From: Yersinia enterocolitica
GTDB lineage: Bacteria; Pseudomonadota; Gammaproteobacteria; Enterobacterales; Enterobacteriaceae
Direction: 5' to 3'
Assembly: GCA_002082245.2 (NCBI GenBank)
Contig: NBTC02000002.1
Coordinates: 2,542,001-2,606,000, forward strand
Length of the DNA stretch: 64,000 nucleotides
The notes beneath the pieces were generated by a model. The model was given only the letters and a program-made list of their open reading frames with translations. It ran no database searches and had not been told where the DNA came from. Shown here piece by piece: positions 1 through 9,959 of the stretch (its first letter is position 1; every line of letters begins with the position of its first letter). The position numbers and the translations under genes were made by a program.

Positions 1-1
1 C

Positions 2-100
2 TCGCTCAAGTCACGCGCTCATGATATCAAAGGCTTAACCTTTACCTACGAACCCCCGGTTCTGCGCCACTTTGTTGCGCGATTAAAACCGGTCGAATAA
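2..100 (+). CDS. 3' end of an unidentified gene (partial)
   Basis: An open frame runs from the window edge to a TAA at 98-100 and encodes about 32 residues ending in [13 protein letters not shown] do not recognise the family. In E. coli the neighbour of setA on this side is leuD, but this tail does not resemble the LeuD C-terminus. It is on the opposite strand to setA and converges with it. The frame could also be fortuitous because only its tail is visible. Confidence 0.4.
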   Translation, partial: SLKSRAHDIKGLTFTYEPPVLRHFVARLKPVE

Positions 101-192
101 AGCGCGACTGCCACTCTCCCCCTGCTCACTTCAGGCTGGGGGAATATTGCTGCCAAATAGGTTAGTCATTACCCTTAGCGCCCTTCCGGGCG

Positions 193-1374
193 CTATGCCT
201 CTCTCACCCGTGCACAGATGATTAACGCCAGAATAGCTAATCCCATCGCCACCACATATACCGAATTATGGCCCCAGGTTTCGGTCAATACCCCTTGCAG
301 AATCCCCGCCAGAATCACCCCAGTGGAAATGCTATTGGTAAACAGCGTGGTTGCTGCCCCGGCTCTGCCTGGCATTAAATCCTGAAAATAGAGCATGCCA
401 ATCCCGGCGACAATACCAATAAAAATGGCATTAAAAATCTGCAATAGCATCAGTGCAGTTTTGAATTTGAATAACACCAATCCGGTATAAAACAGCACAC
501 CCGCCAGCACCGCAAACAGCATAATTTTGCGCTTACCAAAACGCCTGACCGAGTAACCCGCCAGCAGCATAATAGGGATTTCCAACCCGGCAGCAGTCCC
601 CATCAACAGACCAGCCAACCGCTCAGGCAATCCCAAGCTTGCTGTGATATACAGAGGCATATCAATGATGTACATGGTGTTGCAGGTCCACATCAACATT
701 GAAGCAATAAACAGCAACAAAACGTCTTTATCGGCAAACAAACTGCCCTGCACCACCGCTGGCGCATCTACTACTGGCTCTGCTCGCTGCACCGAGGGCA
801 AAATAAACCACACCACCAGCGCACTGAGGACAAAAATACCGGCGGCGATACTGAACATCAGCGTAAAGCCATAATTCAGCGCTAACATAAACGACAGCGG
901 CGGGCCGATAACCCAAGCCAATGAAAGCTGCGCACGCATAATCGAACTAAACATCACCACTTCCCGCGCCGAGCTATCGGCATATTCTCGCGCTAAGGCG
1001 AAAATCTGCGGCATGGCGGTATTTGCTACTGCTGCCAGCAGCACACCGGCAGTGATTAGCGTCAGATAGTCACGATTAAAAGCAAATAGCAGGCAGTTCC
1101 CCACCGCCATCAAGTAGCAGACCATAATTAGCTTGCGGCGGTCACCACGTAAATCTGATCGTTTGGCCAGTACAAAGCTGACGGTAATCCCGGCAATGGC
1201 ATTGACGGTATAAAACAATCCCACCCACAGTGGGCGTACTTTCACTTCAGTGCTTAAGAACAAGCTTAATGTCGGTGCCTGTAACGCGCCGGCGATACCG
1301 GAAAGAAAAGCCACCACGAAGAAAGCGAGAAACACCGGGTTAATACGGCGGGAAAAGATCAAAGCAGATTTCAT
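193..1374 (-). CDS. setA: Sugar efflux transporter SetA (MFS)
   Basis: This 393-residue inner-membrane protein has about twelve hydrophobic segments and the MFS loop 2-3 motif RSDLRGDRR near residue 72. It also has SetA-like blocks such as FQDLMPGRAGAATTLFTN. SetA of E. coli exports sugars and analogues during glucose-phosphate stress. The ATG at 1374 is preferred over one nine codons upstream because CTCC at 1381-1384 (GGAG on the coding strand) lies six bases before it and the residues after it match the E. coli SetA start. In E. coli setA lies directly downstream of sgrS; here an SgrS-like RNA lies upstream on the same strand, separated by two ERIC copies. SetB is the alternative, but the residues resemble SetA more. 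Confidence 0.88.
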   Translation of the reverse strand: MKSALIFSRRINPVFLAFFVVAFLSGIAGALQAPTLSLFLSTEVKVRPLWVGLFYTVNAIAGITVSFVLAKRSDLRGDRRKLIMVCYLMAVGNCLLFAFNRDYLTLITAGVLLAAVANTAMPQIFALAREYADSSAREVVMFSSIMRAQLSLAWVIGPPLSFMLALNYGFTLMFSIAAGIFVLSALVVWFILPSVQRAEPVVDAPAVVQGSLFADKDVLLLFIASMLMWTCNTMYIIDMPLYITASLGLPERLAGLLMGTAAGLEIPIMLLAGYSVRRFGKRKIMLFAVLAGVLFYTGLVLFKFKTALMLLQIFNAIFIGIVAGIGMLYFQDLMPGRAGAATTLFTNSISTGVILAGILQGVLTETWGHNSVYVVAMGLAILALIICARVREA

Positions 1375-1502
1375 TCCAGGCTCCAGCGCCAGAAATAACA
1401 ATTAAACGCTATGCTACAGAAGCGGGTAGATTTATATAGAGAAAAGTATATCAGCCGCATAAATTTCACATCCGAATAATGGATACGGCTGACCGTGTTT
1501 CA

Positions 1503-1768
<266 letters not shown>

Positions 1769-1770
<2 letters not shown>

Positions 1771-1880
1771 AAAAAGCCAGCAGGTTGTTAAGCCTACTGG
1801 CTGGTGAAAGTCACCATTACTCAGAAATTTTTGGTACACAGCAAGGCAAGACTTGGTTCATTTAACAGACATCAACATCA
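1769..1880 (-). ncRNA. sgrS: SgrS-like small RNA (5' end undefined)
   Basis: Read on the minus strand, this stretch has the three 3' elements of E. coli SgrS in order. First is CTGAGTAATGGTG (1824-1812), the ptsG-pairing core, differing at one base from the E. coli core as I remember it. Second is a small GGTG/CACC hairpin (1815-1803). Third is a terminator stem GCCAGTAGG/CCTGCTGGC (1801-1776) followed by seven U (1775-1769). SgrS pairs with ptsG mRNA with Hfq under sugar-phosphate stress. No sgrT-like reading frame is evident. The 5' end could not be placed: no convincing promoter is seen, and the ybiW stop is at 1899-1901, so the RNA may start within ybiW or be processed from its 3' UTR. 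The neighbours setA and sgrR support the call. Confidence 0.75.
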
Positions 1881-1898
1881 ATTATCATCTACCACAGC

Positions 1899-4331
1899 TC
1901 ACAAAGTGTGCTCTGTTCGGGCGATGATATCGTCTTGTGCATCTGGCGATAGCGCGGTAAAGAATGCCGAGTAACCGGCAACCCGCACCACCAGATCACG
2001 GTAGCGGTCTGGGTGCTGCTTGGCATCGAGCAATATCTCACGCGATACAATGTTGTATTGCACATGCCAGCCCAGATACTCCTCGAAGAAGGTACGCAAC
2101 ATCATCATCAGCTTTTCGCGATCACGCGGGTTATCCAAAGTTGACGGATTCAGTTTTTGATTCAGTAGCACCCCGCCCAGAATAGAGGCTGTCGGCAGTT
2201 TTGACAGGGAGTTAAACACCGCAGTTGGCCCCAGATGATCAGTACCAGAAGCAGGGCTTGCTCCCTCCGCCAGCGGGCTGTGCGCTTTACGGCCATCCGG
2301 TGTTGCCATCGTTGCCGCACCAAACGGCACGTTAGCAGAGATAGAGGACGTCCCGGCGTAATAGGTACCGCCTATCGGGCCGCGACCAAAGCGGGTATTG
2401 TGATATTGCTTCAACTCATCAATATACGTCTGATAAGCGCGCACCAGCAGTTGGTCTACATCATCAACATCATTACCGTATTTCGGTGCTGAATTAATCA
2501 GATGTTGGCGTAATTGCTCACCGTTCAGGCCAGCAAAGTCATTTGTTAACGCCGTTGCCAGTTGCTGCTGTCCGATAAGCTGTTGTTCAAACACCAGTTT
2601 TCGTACCGCTGCCAGACTATTACCCAAATTGGCAATGCCCACCTGCAAGCCGGAAACCCAGTCATAACGCGCGCCGCCCTGCTTAATACTTTTACCGCGC
2701 TCAATACAGTCATCCACCAGTGCAGAACAGACAATATCGTGGGCATTCTCTTCCAACACCGTATCTACCACACACTCAATTTCGATGGATTTTCGCGTGT
2801 AGTAACGAATCTGCTGATCCCATTGCGCCATCACTTGTGAGAAATCAGTGAAGTTACCCTTCGATAACCCCTGCTCTTGCGGCAAGAATACTTGCCCAGA
2901 GGTCGCATCTTTACCTTGCTCCAGCGCCGCTAGCATCACGCGAGCAAAATTAATAAAACTCATGCCAGTACAGCGATAGCCCCATTTCCCCCCCACCGCA
3001 GTTTCAATGCAACCGATGGCAGCGTAATCGTAAACATCCTGTGGCTCTACACCCAATTTGATAAATTCAGGAATAACAATTTCGTCATTATTAAACGCAG
3101 GCATACCAAAGCCGCAGCGAATGACTTGCACACAGGCATCGAGGAAATCATCACTGATACCGGCATGGTAGCGCACGCTGAGATTCGGCTGAGTTGAACG
3201 TAAACGGCCGCAAGACTCCAACACCGCATAAGAGAGCGGGTTAACCGCATCAATCGCTTTACCCTGCACCAGCTTCTGCCCACCAATAGTGACATTCTGA
3301 TACAACGGGCTGCCCGCCGAGGCTTTGGAGTGCGAACCGGAACGGATCTTGTTCACTTCCAGCAACTTGAGCCAGCAGCTATGCAACATCTCAATGGCTT
3401 TTTCGCGGCTGAGGGTATTTTCCAGCTCCACGTCACGGCGATACCACGGATAGAGGTATTGGTCGAGGCGGCCAAAGGAAACCGAGTGGCCGTTAGATTC
3501 AATTTGCAGCATCAATTGGATGAAATAGCACAACTGCAAGGCTTGCCAGAAGGTCTGTGGCGGTTGGTGAGCAATCAGTTCGCAGTTTGTGGCGATAGTT
3601 TGTAACTCAATGCGCCGCCAATCACGGCTCTCTTCTTCTGCCATTTGCCGCGCAACCGCCGCATAACGTTCGATATGTTCGCTCAGCGCCGCCAATGAAA
3701 TATCAATGGCTTTAAGGAATTGCTCTTTATGCAGGTCACTCCAGTCCGTCAGTTGTAACCGTTCGCGGCGACTTGCCACTTTGCTGCGCAGACCATCCAG
3801 TCCTTTTTCCAGCAATAACGGGAAGTTAACCGCCAAATGCGCATCGCCGGAGGTCATATTACCTTCGGCTTTTATAATGCCGGTAGCCAATAACGCTTTT
3901 TGCTCATCGGTAAACATGCCGTAGCAGCGGTCCTGCACTGTTTGGCCGCGCCACCACGGGCAGATACGGTGCAATACCGCTTTATCTGCTGCACTGACCG
4001 AGAAACCCGCACCGGGGCGATCGGCCAGCTCATCAATTTCGTTTTCAATCCAACTCACGGTGTATTCAGGGAAAATTGGCGCGGCGCGCAGTTGGCTGGC
4101 CTGATTACCGATAATCAGCTCATCATTTTTGATCCAGACGGTGCGAAGCTGTAAGTGATGCGCCAGCGCCAGCGCGCGCCTGACGGGGAGAGGTTTGTCC
4201 TGATGCTGCTGATAAGCCTCGGTATAATGCTGAGCTCGTTCGGTACAAACCGGCGGCTTCACAATGTGGATCAGTGCGTTTTTATGCTGTTTCGTCCGTT
4301 CGCTTAGCGTTACCAAATCAAGGGTGGTCAT
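1899..4331 (-). CDS. ybiW: Glycyl radical enzyme, PFL-like (YbiW family)
   Basis: The product has 810 residues and strongly resembles E. coli YbiW, an uncharacterised formate C-acetyltransferase-like protein. The active-site GCIE motif gives Cys441 and Glu443. The C-terminal glycyl radical motif RVAGYSAFF places the radical glycine at 786, 24 residues from the end, as in the family. Such enzymes are cytoplasmic and work anaerobically, since oxygen cleaves the radical polypeptide. Because there is one thiyl cysteine, rather than the adjacent pair of classical PflB, pyruvate formate-lyase activity should not be assumed, and the substrate is unknown. The activase gene ybiY lies four bases upstream on the same strand, so the two are probably co-transcribed. 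In E. coli ybiWY is elsewhere, so its position next to sgrR is unusual relative to that genome. Confidence 0.93.
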   Translation of the reverse strand: MTTLDLVTLSERTKQHKNALIHIVKPPVCTERAQHYTEAYQQHQDKPLPVRRALALAHHLQLRTVWIKNDELIIGNQASQLRAAPIFPEYTVSWIENEIDELADRPGAGFSVSAADKAVLHRICPWWRGQTVQDRCYGMFTDEQKALLATGIIKAEGNMTSGDAHLAVNFPLLLEKGLDGLRSKVASRRERLQLTDWSDLHKEQFLKAIDISLAALSEHIERYAAVARQMAEEESRDWRRIELQTIATNCELIAHQPPQTFWQALQLCYFIQLMLQIESNGHSVSFGRLDQYLYPWYRRDVELENTLSREKAIEMLHSCWLKLLEVNKIRSGSHSKASAGSPLYQNVTIGGQKLVQGKAIDAVNPLSYAVLESCGRLRSTQPNLSVRYHAGISDDFLDACVQVIRCGFGMPAFNNDEIVIPEFIKLGVEPQDVYDYAAIGCIETAVGGKWGYRCTGMSFINFARVMLAALEQGKDATSGQVFLPQEQGLSKGNFTDFSQVMAQWDQQIRYYTRKSIEIECVVDTVLEENAHDIVCSALVDDCIERGKSIKQGGARYDWVSGLQVGIANLGNSLAAVRKLVFEQQLIGQQQLATALTNDFAGLNGEQLRQHLINSAPKYGNDVDDVDQLLVRAYQTYIDELKQYHNTRFGRGPIGGTYYAGTSSISANVPFGAATMATPDGRKAHSPLAEGASPASGTDHLGPTAVFNSLSKLPTASILGGVLLNQKLNPSTLDNPRDREKLMMMLRTFFEEYLGWHVQYNIVSREILLDAKQHPDRYRDLVVRVAGYSAFFTALSPDAQDDIIARTEHTL

Positions 4332-4335
4332 AGCA

Positions 4336-5235
4336 TTATCCTCGTAAAATTGCGGTCAAGCCTTTATCACGGGCATAGCTTTCCGCGAAGTGAAGCAGTT
4401 CAGGAGCGTCCAACGGTGTGCTTGCTGCCCGATACTCTTCACCCAGCAGCGAATATTTGTTGATACCCAACGTGTGGTAAGGCAAAAAGTGAATCTCTTT
4501 AACGCCTATCTCATCAGCCGCAAAATCGACGATCCCTTGTATAGAGTGGCGATCTGCATTGAAATCTGGGATCAACGGCACCCGTACTGTGATGTTGGTG
4601 CCCGCTGCCGCTAACTGACGAAAGTTGTCCATCACCCGTTTAGCCGAACCTCCAGTCCACTGGCGAAAACGGTTTTCATCCGTGTGCTTTAAATCCGCCA
4701 GCATCAGATCCAGCCACGGCAAAGAGGGCGCGATGTAATGCCACGGCGTATGCAGACAAGACTCAACCGCCGTGTGGATACCAAGCAGATGACAGCGTTG
4801 CAATAACTCAGCCGCTACATCGGGTTGCATAAATGGCTCACCACCGGATAGCGTCACACCACCGCCACTGCGCCGATAAAACGGCATATCGCGCAACAGT
4901 GTTGCCATAGTGGTATCAATATCAATCGGGCTACCACACACCGTCAGTGCACCACTCGGGCAACGCACGGTGAGTGCCTGAAGGTCATCCTCTTCCAGCC
5001 GTTGGCGCGTGATAACAATGCAATCGTCAATGCGCTCTATTGCCTGCGGGCAGGTCTGTTGGCATAACTCACAACCTGATAAGCACAGGCGCGAGTCAAA
5101 TAGCACCTCCGCTTTACGTGATCGACTTTCCGGGTTTTGGCACCAACGGCAACTCAGCGAACAGCCTTTCATGAATACCACACTGCGAATACCGGGGCCG
5201 TCATGGGTGGAATAACGCTGTAAATTAAAAATCAT
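4336..5235 (-). CDS. ybiY: Glycyl-radical enzyme activating protein (radical SAM, YbiY family)
   Basis: This 299-residue protein has the radical-SAM motif CxxxCxxC at Cys25, Cys29 and Cys32, preceded by [14 protein letters not shown], which is typical of PFL activases. A cysteine-rich insert around residues 51-65 suggests an additional Fe-S site, as in activases of the PflC/YbiY type. [12 protein letters not shown] is the SAM-binding glycine-rich motif. The role is to abstract hydrogen from Gly786 of YbiW, using SAM and reduced flavodoxin or ferredoxin. A GGAGG-type site precedes the ATG (CCTCC at 5242-5246 on the plus strand). The gene is first in a two-gene unit with ybiW and is divergent from sgrR. 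I saw no good FNR box in the 112 bases between them. Confidence 0.92.
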   Translation of the reverse strand: MIFNLQRYSTHDGPGIRSVVFMKGCSLSCRWCQNPESRSRKAEVLFDSRLCLSGCELCQQTCPQAIERIDDCIVITRQRLEEDDLQALTVRCPSGALTVCGSPIDIDTTMATLLRDMPFYRRSGGGVTLSGGEPFMQPDVAAELLQRCHLLGIHTAVESCLHTPWHYIAPSLPWLDLMLADLKHTDENRFRQWTGGSAKRVMDNFRQLAAAGTNITVRVPLIPDFNADRHSIQGIVDFAADEIGVKEIHFLPYHTLGINKYSLLGEEYRAASTPLDAPELLHFAESYARDKGLTAILRG

Positions 5236-5347
5236 TTATTCCTCCCGTTGGCGGCATTGCCACGATAACCCGCTTTCATTGGCAATCAGTATCTGCGTAA
5301 TATAGGGAAAGAAAAATTGATGAAATTTGCCGTGGAGTTCCTCTTTT

Positions 5348-7009
5348 ATGTCTGCCTCACGTCTACAACAGCAGTTTATTCGCCTCTGGCAACGTTTTAA
5401 TGGCCAGCCGACGGAAACCACCTTGCAGGAGCTGGCAGACGTGCTCAGTTGTTCACGCCGCCATGTACGATCCTTGCTGGGTAGCATGCAACAAGAGGGT
5501 TGGCTAAGCTGGCAGGCTGAAGCGGGTCGCGGTAAACGCTCACAACTGGCCTTCCTCTACTCCGGGTTGGCACTGCAACAACAGCGGGCCGAAGAGCTGC
5601 TGGAACAGGACCATATCGATCAGTTAGTGCAGTTGGTAGGGGATAAAAAAGCAGTGCGCCAAATGCTGCTATCCCAGTTGGGACGCAGTTTCCGCCAAGG
5701 AAAACACATCCTGCGGGTGCTCTATTATCGCCCGCTACAAAACCTGCTGCCCGGTACCGCGTTGCGCCGCTCCGAAACGCATATGGTGCGGCAGATTTTT
5801 AATGGCCTGACACGCATAAATGAGGAAAATGGGGAACTGGAACCGGATTTATCCCATCACTGGCAAGCTATTAGCCCGTTGCATTGGCGTTTTTATTTGC
5901 GCCCTGCCATCCATTTTCACCATGGGCGTGAACTGGAAATGGATGATGTCATCAGCAGCCTGACCCGGCTGATTCCGCAGCCCCTGTTCTCTCATATCAC
6001 CGCCGTGCGCTCACCAACGCCCTATGTGATTGATATCCATCTAAGTTGCCCGGATCACTGGTTGCCATGGTTGTTGGGTAGTGTTCACGCCATGATTTTG
6101 CCGCAAGAATGGGAGAATCAACCCGACTTCCGCCGCCATCCTATTGGTACCGGCCCCTACTCGGTGATTAGAAATCACCATAATCAGTTGAAGATACAGG
6201 CTTTTGATAACTATTTTGGTTTCCGCGCACTGATTGATGAGGTCAATATCTGGGTGCTACCTGAGTTGTCTGAGGAGCTGGTTTATTCCGGTGTGCAATT
6301 GCAGGCTGACGATACCAGTAAAAACGAGCTGGAAAGTCGGCTGGAGGAAGGCTGCTATTTTTTACTGTTTGATCAGCGATCGCCTCAGACCAGTAACCCA
6401 GAGATCCGCCGCTGGTTGTGTGAGTTGATAACACCGGTCGCCCTGCTCAGCCATGCAGATCCTTTCTATCAACGCTACTGGTCACCGGCCTACGGCATGC
6501 TGCCCCGCTGGCATCACAACCGGCTAACTACCCTTGAGCCAAAGCCCGCAGGGCTGACCGAATTGACGCTGACATTTTACAGCGAGCATTCCGAATTTGA
6601 CGCCATCAGCCAAACATTAACCACATTGTTGGCCGCACACGGCGTCACACTGGTGATACAAGTGCTGGATTATGTCAGTTGGTATCAGGGCGATGCACAG
6701 AGTGATATCTGGCTTGGCAGCGCGAATTTCTATCTGCCACTGGAGTTCTCCCTGTTTGCCACCCTGTACGAACTGCCGCTACTACAACATTGTTTGGATG
6801 AAAAACTGCATCAGGATGTTGAATTATGGCGAAATAATACCCTGCCGATGGCGGATTGGAGCCAACGGTTGGTTAGCCAGAATCAATTCCACCCGCTGTT
6901 CCATCATTGGTTAGAATTATATGGGCAGCACAGTATGCGCGGGGTGCGCATGAACACGCTCGGCTGGTTTGATTTCAAATCGGCCTGGTTTACCCCACCA
7001 GAGGGCTAA
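5348..7009 (+). CDS. sgrR: Transcriptional regulator SgrR (sugar-phosphate stress)
   Basis: The protein has 553 residues. The N-terminal 110 form a winged-helix DNA-binding domain ([12 protein letters not shown] near residues 34-45). The rest resembles solute-binding protein family 5 ([15 protein letters not shown], and a C-terminal [14 protein letters not shown]), as in SgrR. SgrR activates sgrS when sugar phosphates accumulate. The ATG at 5348 is chosen because the homologous protein starts at this (M)[13 protein letters not shown] block; an ATG seven codons upstream gives an unrelated leader. In E. coli sgrR is divergent from sgrS; here it is divergent from ybiY, and the SgrS-like RNA is 3.5 kb away. 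thiB follows downstream, as in E. coli. Confidence 0.93.
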   Translation: MSASRLQQQFIRLWQRFNGQPTETTLQELADVLSCSRRHVRSLLGSMQQEGWLSWQAEAGRGKRSQLAFLYSGLALQQQRAEELLEQDHIDQLVQLVGDKKAVRQMLLSQLGRSFRQGKHILRVLYYRPLQNLLPGTALRRSETHMVRQIFNGLTRINEENGELEPDLSHHWQAISPLHWRFYLRPAIHFHHGRELEMDDVISSLTRLIPQPLFSHITAVRSPTPYVIDIHLSCPDHWLPWLLGSVHAMILPQEWENQPDFRRHPIGTGPYSVIRNHHNQLKIQAFDNYFGFRALIDEVNIWVLPELSEELVYSGVQLQADDTSKNELESRLEEGCYFLLFDQRSPQTSNPEIRRWLCELITPVALLSHADPFYQRYWSPAYGMLPRWHHNRLTTLEPKPAGLTELTLTFYSEHSEFDAISQTLTTLLAAHGVTLVIQVLDYVSWYQGDAQSDIWLGSANFYLPLEFSLFATLYELPLLQHCLDEKLHQDVELWRNNTLPMADWSQRLVSQNQFHPLFHHWLELYGQHSMRGVRMNTLGWFDFKSAWFTPPEG

Positions 7010-7051
7010 CCTGCTTTCATCCGCCCAGATTAGTCTCTACAATGGCACCGT

Positions 7052-7303
7052 CTCAACGGGGTGCGGAAAAACTGTTGTGGTCGTGTCCAGAATTCATGCT
7101 GGTTCGTTCCATTAACAATGAAACAAAAACGTCGCGAGGTAGGTTCAGTCGGAGGCGGACAGCACGCAGAAACCGGAGCGTACAAGTAGTACGTGAGGAT
7201 TTCGAGTACTGCCCAACACCGGATCAACCTAACCGCAGCAAGTTTTTCGCTGAGAGCAAACCCGTCGAACCTGATCCGGCTAACCCCGGCGGAGGGATTT
7301 GAG
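7052..7303 (+). promoter_or_regulatory. TPP riboswitch (THI element) with enlarged P3 stem
   Basis: All conserved parts of the thiamine pyrophosphate aptamer can be found in order: P1 CTCAA (7052-7056) pairing with TTGAG (7299-7303), CGGGGTGC (7057-7064), CTGAGA (7250-7255), ACCCGTCGAACCTGATC (from about 7260), GGCTAA, and GGCGGAGGGA. The two halves of P3 pair over about 15 bases (7066-7080 with 7233-7248, one bulged A) and enclose some 150 extra bases with a dispersed 61-bp repeat. The element spans 252 bases instead of about 100. It precedes thiBPQ, so it should repress thiamine uptake when TPP is plentiful. A further inverted repeat AAATAAC/GTTATTT (about 7306-7342) lies between the aptamer and thiB and might belong to the expression platform. 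Confidence 0.92.
7155..7215 (+). repeat. 61-bp dispersed repeat, copy 1 (inside TPP riboswitch P3)
   Basis: This 61-base stretch matches 11766-11826 at 56 positions by hand alignment. It contains the shared block GAAACCGGAGCGTACA and a near-palindromic centre (CACGTA-G-TACGTG in the other copy). Here it is closed by an imperfect outer stem, TAGGTT-type bases at 7140-7152 pairing with 7219-7231, so the insert folds into its own hairpin next to the end of P3. I do not know an established name for the family. Confidence 0.8.
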
Positions 7304-7386
7304 AAAAATAACGCTGCATTATCATGATATCGCTGTTATTTACCGCCTCAGATACCTTTGCCACCTTTATTGTTAAGGAGTGCAAA

Positions 7387-8376
7387 GTGTTTAAACGCAT
7401 TATTCCCTGCTTGTTTTTGCTATCTGCCGCTGCGGTGGCCGCCGATAAACCGACACTGACGGTTTACACCTATGACTCCTTTGCCGCCGACTGGGGTCCA
7501 GGGCCTGCGATTAAAAAAGCCTTTGAAGCCGAGTGTGATTGCCAGCTTAAATTTGTGGCGCTGGAAGACGGTGTTTCATTACTTAATCGCCTGCGGATGG
7601 AAGGTAAAAACAGTCAGGCTGACGTGATTTTAGGATTGGATAATAATCTGGTGCAGGCGGCAGAACAAACTGGATTATTCGCACCAAGTCAGGTGGATAC
7701 CGCGAACCTTACTCTCCCGGAGAAGTGGCAGAATAAGACTTTCGTCCCGTACGATTATGGCTATTTCGCCTTTGTGTATAACAAAGATAAACTGAAAAAT
7801 CCGCCAAAGAGCTTGCAAGAATTAGTTGATAGCAAAGAGCCGTGGAAAGTGATTTATCAAGACCCGCGCACCAGTACCCCGGGTCTTGGTCTGATGCTGT
7901 GGATGCAGAAAGTGTATGGTGATAAAGCGCCGCAGGCGTGGCAGCAACTGGCGAAAAAAACCGTCACCGTTACCAAGGGTTGGAGCGAAGCTTATGGCTT
8001 GTTCCTGAAAGGTGAAGGGGATTTGGTGCTGAGCTATACCACTTCCCCGGCTTATCATCTGATTGAAGAGAAGAAAAGCAACTATGCAGCGGCTAATTTT
8101 AGCGAAGGCCACTATCTGCAAGTCGAAGTCGCAGGCTTGGTTGCCTCGAGCAAACAGCCGCAACTGGCACAGCGCTTTATGCAATTTATTGTGACGCCAG
8201 CATTCCAGAACCATATTCCCACCGGTAATTGGATGTATCCGGTGATTAAAATGGATTTACCGGCTGGGTTTGAAACCCTTACCGTGCCGCAAAAAGCGTT
8301 GCAATTTGATGCTAAAGATGTGGCAGATAATCGCGGCAAATGGATTCAGGCATGGCAATCCGCCGTCAGCCACTGA
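7387..8376 (+). CDS. thiB: Thiamine/TPP ABC transporter, periplasmic binding protein
   Basis: This 329-residue protein has a typical Sec signal peptide (FKRIIPCLFLLSAAAVAA), so the mature protein is periplasmic. Blocks such as LTVYTYDSFAADWGPGP, ALEDGVSLLNRLRMEGKNS and IYQDPRTSTPGLGL match ThiB (TbpA). It binds thiamine and its phosphates and delivers them to ThiPQ. The start is taken as GTG 7387 because AAGGAG (7375-7380) lies six bases before it and the signal peptide begins there. An ATG at 7324 in the same frame would add 21 residues before the signal and lacks such a site. The gene is controlled by the TPP riboswitch upstream and overlaps thiP by 25 bases. Confidence 0.95.
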   Translation: MFKRIIPCLFLLSAAAVAADKPTLTVYTYDSFAADWGPGPAIKKAFEAECDCQLKFVALEDGVSLLNRLRMEGKNSQADVILGLDNNLVQAAEQTGLFAPSQVDTANLTLPEKWQNKTFVPYDYGYFAFVYNKDKLKNPPKSLQELVDSKEPWKVIYQDPRTSTPGLGLMLWMQKVYGDKAPQAWQQLAKKTVTVTKGWSEAYGLFLKGEGDLVLSYTTSPAYHLIEEKKSNYAAANFSEGHYLQVEVAGLVASSKQPQLAQRFMQFIVTPAFQNHIPTGNWMYPVIKMDLPAGFETLTVPQKALQFDAKDVADNRGKWIQAWQSAVSH

Positions 8377-9959
8377 TCCCTCCATGGTTGTGGCCAGGGC
8401 TACTGGCTGCCTTACTGATAGTCGGTGTCGCCTTACTGGCGTTCACCGCTATCTGGCGTCACGCGCCTGCGGCAGACTGGCACAGTATCTGGCATGACCG
8501 CTATTTGTGGCATGTGATCCGCTTTACCTTTTGGCAGGCATTCTTATCCGCCCTGCTGTCAGTCATCCCTGCCATTTTCTTAGCGCGAGCCCTGTATCGC
8601 CGCCGCTTTCCCGGCCGACAACTGATGTTGCGTTTATGCGCTATGACACTGGTGCTACCGGTGTTAGTGGCGCTGTTTGGTATTCTGACGGTTTATGGCC
8701 GTCAGGGTTGGCTGGCGACCCTGTTTAGCTGGCTGGGGGTTGATTACCGCTTCTCACCTTATGGTTTACAGGGCATTTTGCTGGCGCATATCTTCTTCAA
8801 TATGCCACTGGCGACTCGCTTGCTATTGCAGTCACTGGAAAGCATCGCCGTTGAACAACGCCAGTTAGCCGCACAACTGGGGATGAATGGCTGGCAGCAC
8901 TTGCGCTGGGTTGAATGGCCCTATCTGCGCCGCCAAATTCTGCCAACCGCGGCGCTGATTTTTATGCTCTGTTTTGCCAGTTTTGCCACCGTGCTGTCAC
9001 TGGGTGGCGGGCCGCAAGCCACCACTATCGAGTTGGCCATCTATCAGGCACTCAGTTATGACTACGATCTGGGGCGTGCGGCCTTATTAGCGCTAATCCA
9101 ACTGGGTTGCTGTCTGGGTTTAGTGGTGCTAAGCCTGCGGTTAAACACAGTATTGGCGGTAGGTAATACTCACAGTCAAATCTGGCGTAGTCAGCAGGAT
9201 AGCTATTGGTCTCGCATCAGCGACACCCTGTTAATTGGTACTGCTTTGCTATTGATGGTGCCGCCATTGCTAGCGGTAGTGATTGATGGCAGTAATCAAA
9301 CTATGCTGGCGGTGCTACAACAAACTGCGCTATGGCAAGCCTTCTTTACCTCATTGACTATCGCTATCGGGGCGGGGTTGCTGTGCGTGACACTCACGAT
9401 GATGTTGTTGTGGAGCAGCCGTGAACTGAAACTGCGCCAACGGATGGCCTGTGGGCAGGCACTGGAAGTCAGTGGTATGGTGATTCTGGCGATGCCGGGC
9501 ATTGTCCTGGCGACCGGCTTCTTTTTATTGCTCAACGATACCTTTGGCTTGCCACAATCCCCTTACGGGCTGGTGATCCTCACCAACGCACTGATGGCTG
9601 TGCCCTACGCACTAAAAGTGTTGGATAACCCAATGCGGGATCTGGCTGAACGCTACACGCCGCTGTGTTTATCACTGGATATTCGTGGCTGGCACCGTGT
9701 GCGCCTGATTGAGTTAAGGGCACTAAAACACCCGCTGGCTCAAGCACTTGCCTTTGCCTGTGTGCTATCGATTGGTGATTTTGGTGTGGTGGCACTGTTT
9801 GGCAATGAGCACTTCCGCACGCTGCCGTTTTACCTTTACCAGCAGATAGGTTCTTATCGCAGCAACGACGGCGCAGTTACCGCCCTACTGCTGTTGTTAC
9901 TCTGTTTCTTGCTGTTTACTCTTATTGAACGACTGCCGAGCCGCCATGTTAAAGCTTGA
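8352..9959 (+). CDS. thiP: Thiamine/TPP ABC transporter, permease
   Basis: The 535-residue protein carries two fused membrane modules with about twelve transmembrane segments. Each has an EAA-like cytoplasmic loop (for example [18 protein letters not shown] near residue 175) that contacts the ATPase. It forms the inner-membrane channel of ThiBPQ. The ATG at 8352 starts [10 protein letters not shown], matching the E. coli ThiP start; an ATG four codons upstream is less likely. It overlaps the 3' end of thiB by 25 bases and that of thiQ by 14, which indicates translational coupling in a single operon. Confidence 0.95.
   Translation: MAIRRQPLIPPWLWPGLLAALLIVGVALLAFTAIWRHAPAADWHSIWHDRYLWHVIRFTFWQAFLSALLSVIPAIFLARALYRRRFPGRQLMLRLCAMTLVLPVLVALFGILTVYGRQGWLATLFSWLGVDYRFSPYGLQGILLAHIFFNMPLATRLLLQSLESIAVEQRQLAAQLGMNGWQHLRWVEWPYLRRQILPTAALIFMLCFASFATVLSLGGGPQATTIELAIYQALSYDYDLGRAALLALIQLGCCLGLVVLSLRLNTVLAVGNTHSQIWRSQQDSYWSRISDTLLIGTALLLMVPPLLAVVIDGSNQTMLAVLQQTALWQAFFTSLTIAIGAGLLCVTLTMMLLWSSRELKLRQRMACGQALEVSGMVILAMPGIVLATGFFLLLNDTFGLPQSPYGLVILTNALMAVPYALKVLDNPMRDLAERYTPLCLSLDIRGWHRVRLIELRALKHPLAQALAFACVLSIGDFGVVALFGNEHFRTLPFYLYQQIGSYRSNDGAVTALLLLLLCFLLFTLIERLPSRHVKA

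Noticed and set aside
2..100. Leading partial gene as leuD
   Set aside because: Gene order suggests it, but the tail residues do not resemble the LeuD C-terminus.
176..193. AGCGCCC-GGGCGCT hairpin as setA terminator
   Set aside because: The stem is real, but no U-run follows on either strand, so termination is not supported.
5236..5347. FNR box between ybiY and sgrR
   Set aside because: TTGAT occurs near 5317, but the second half site does not match.
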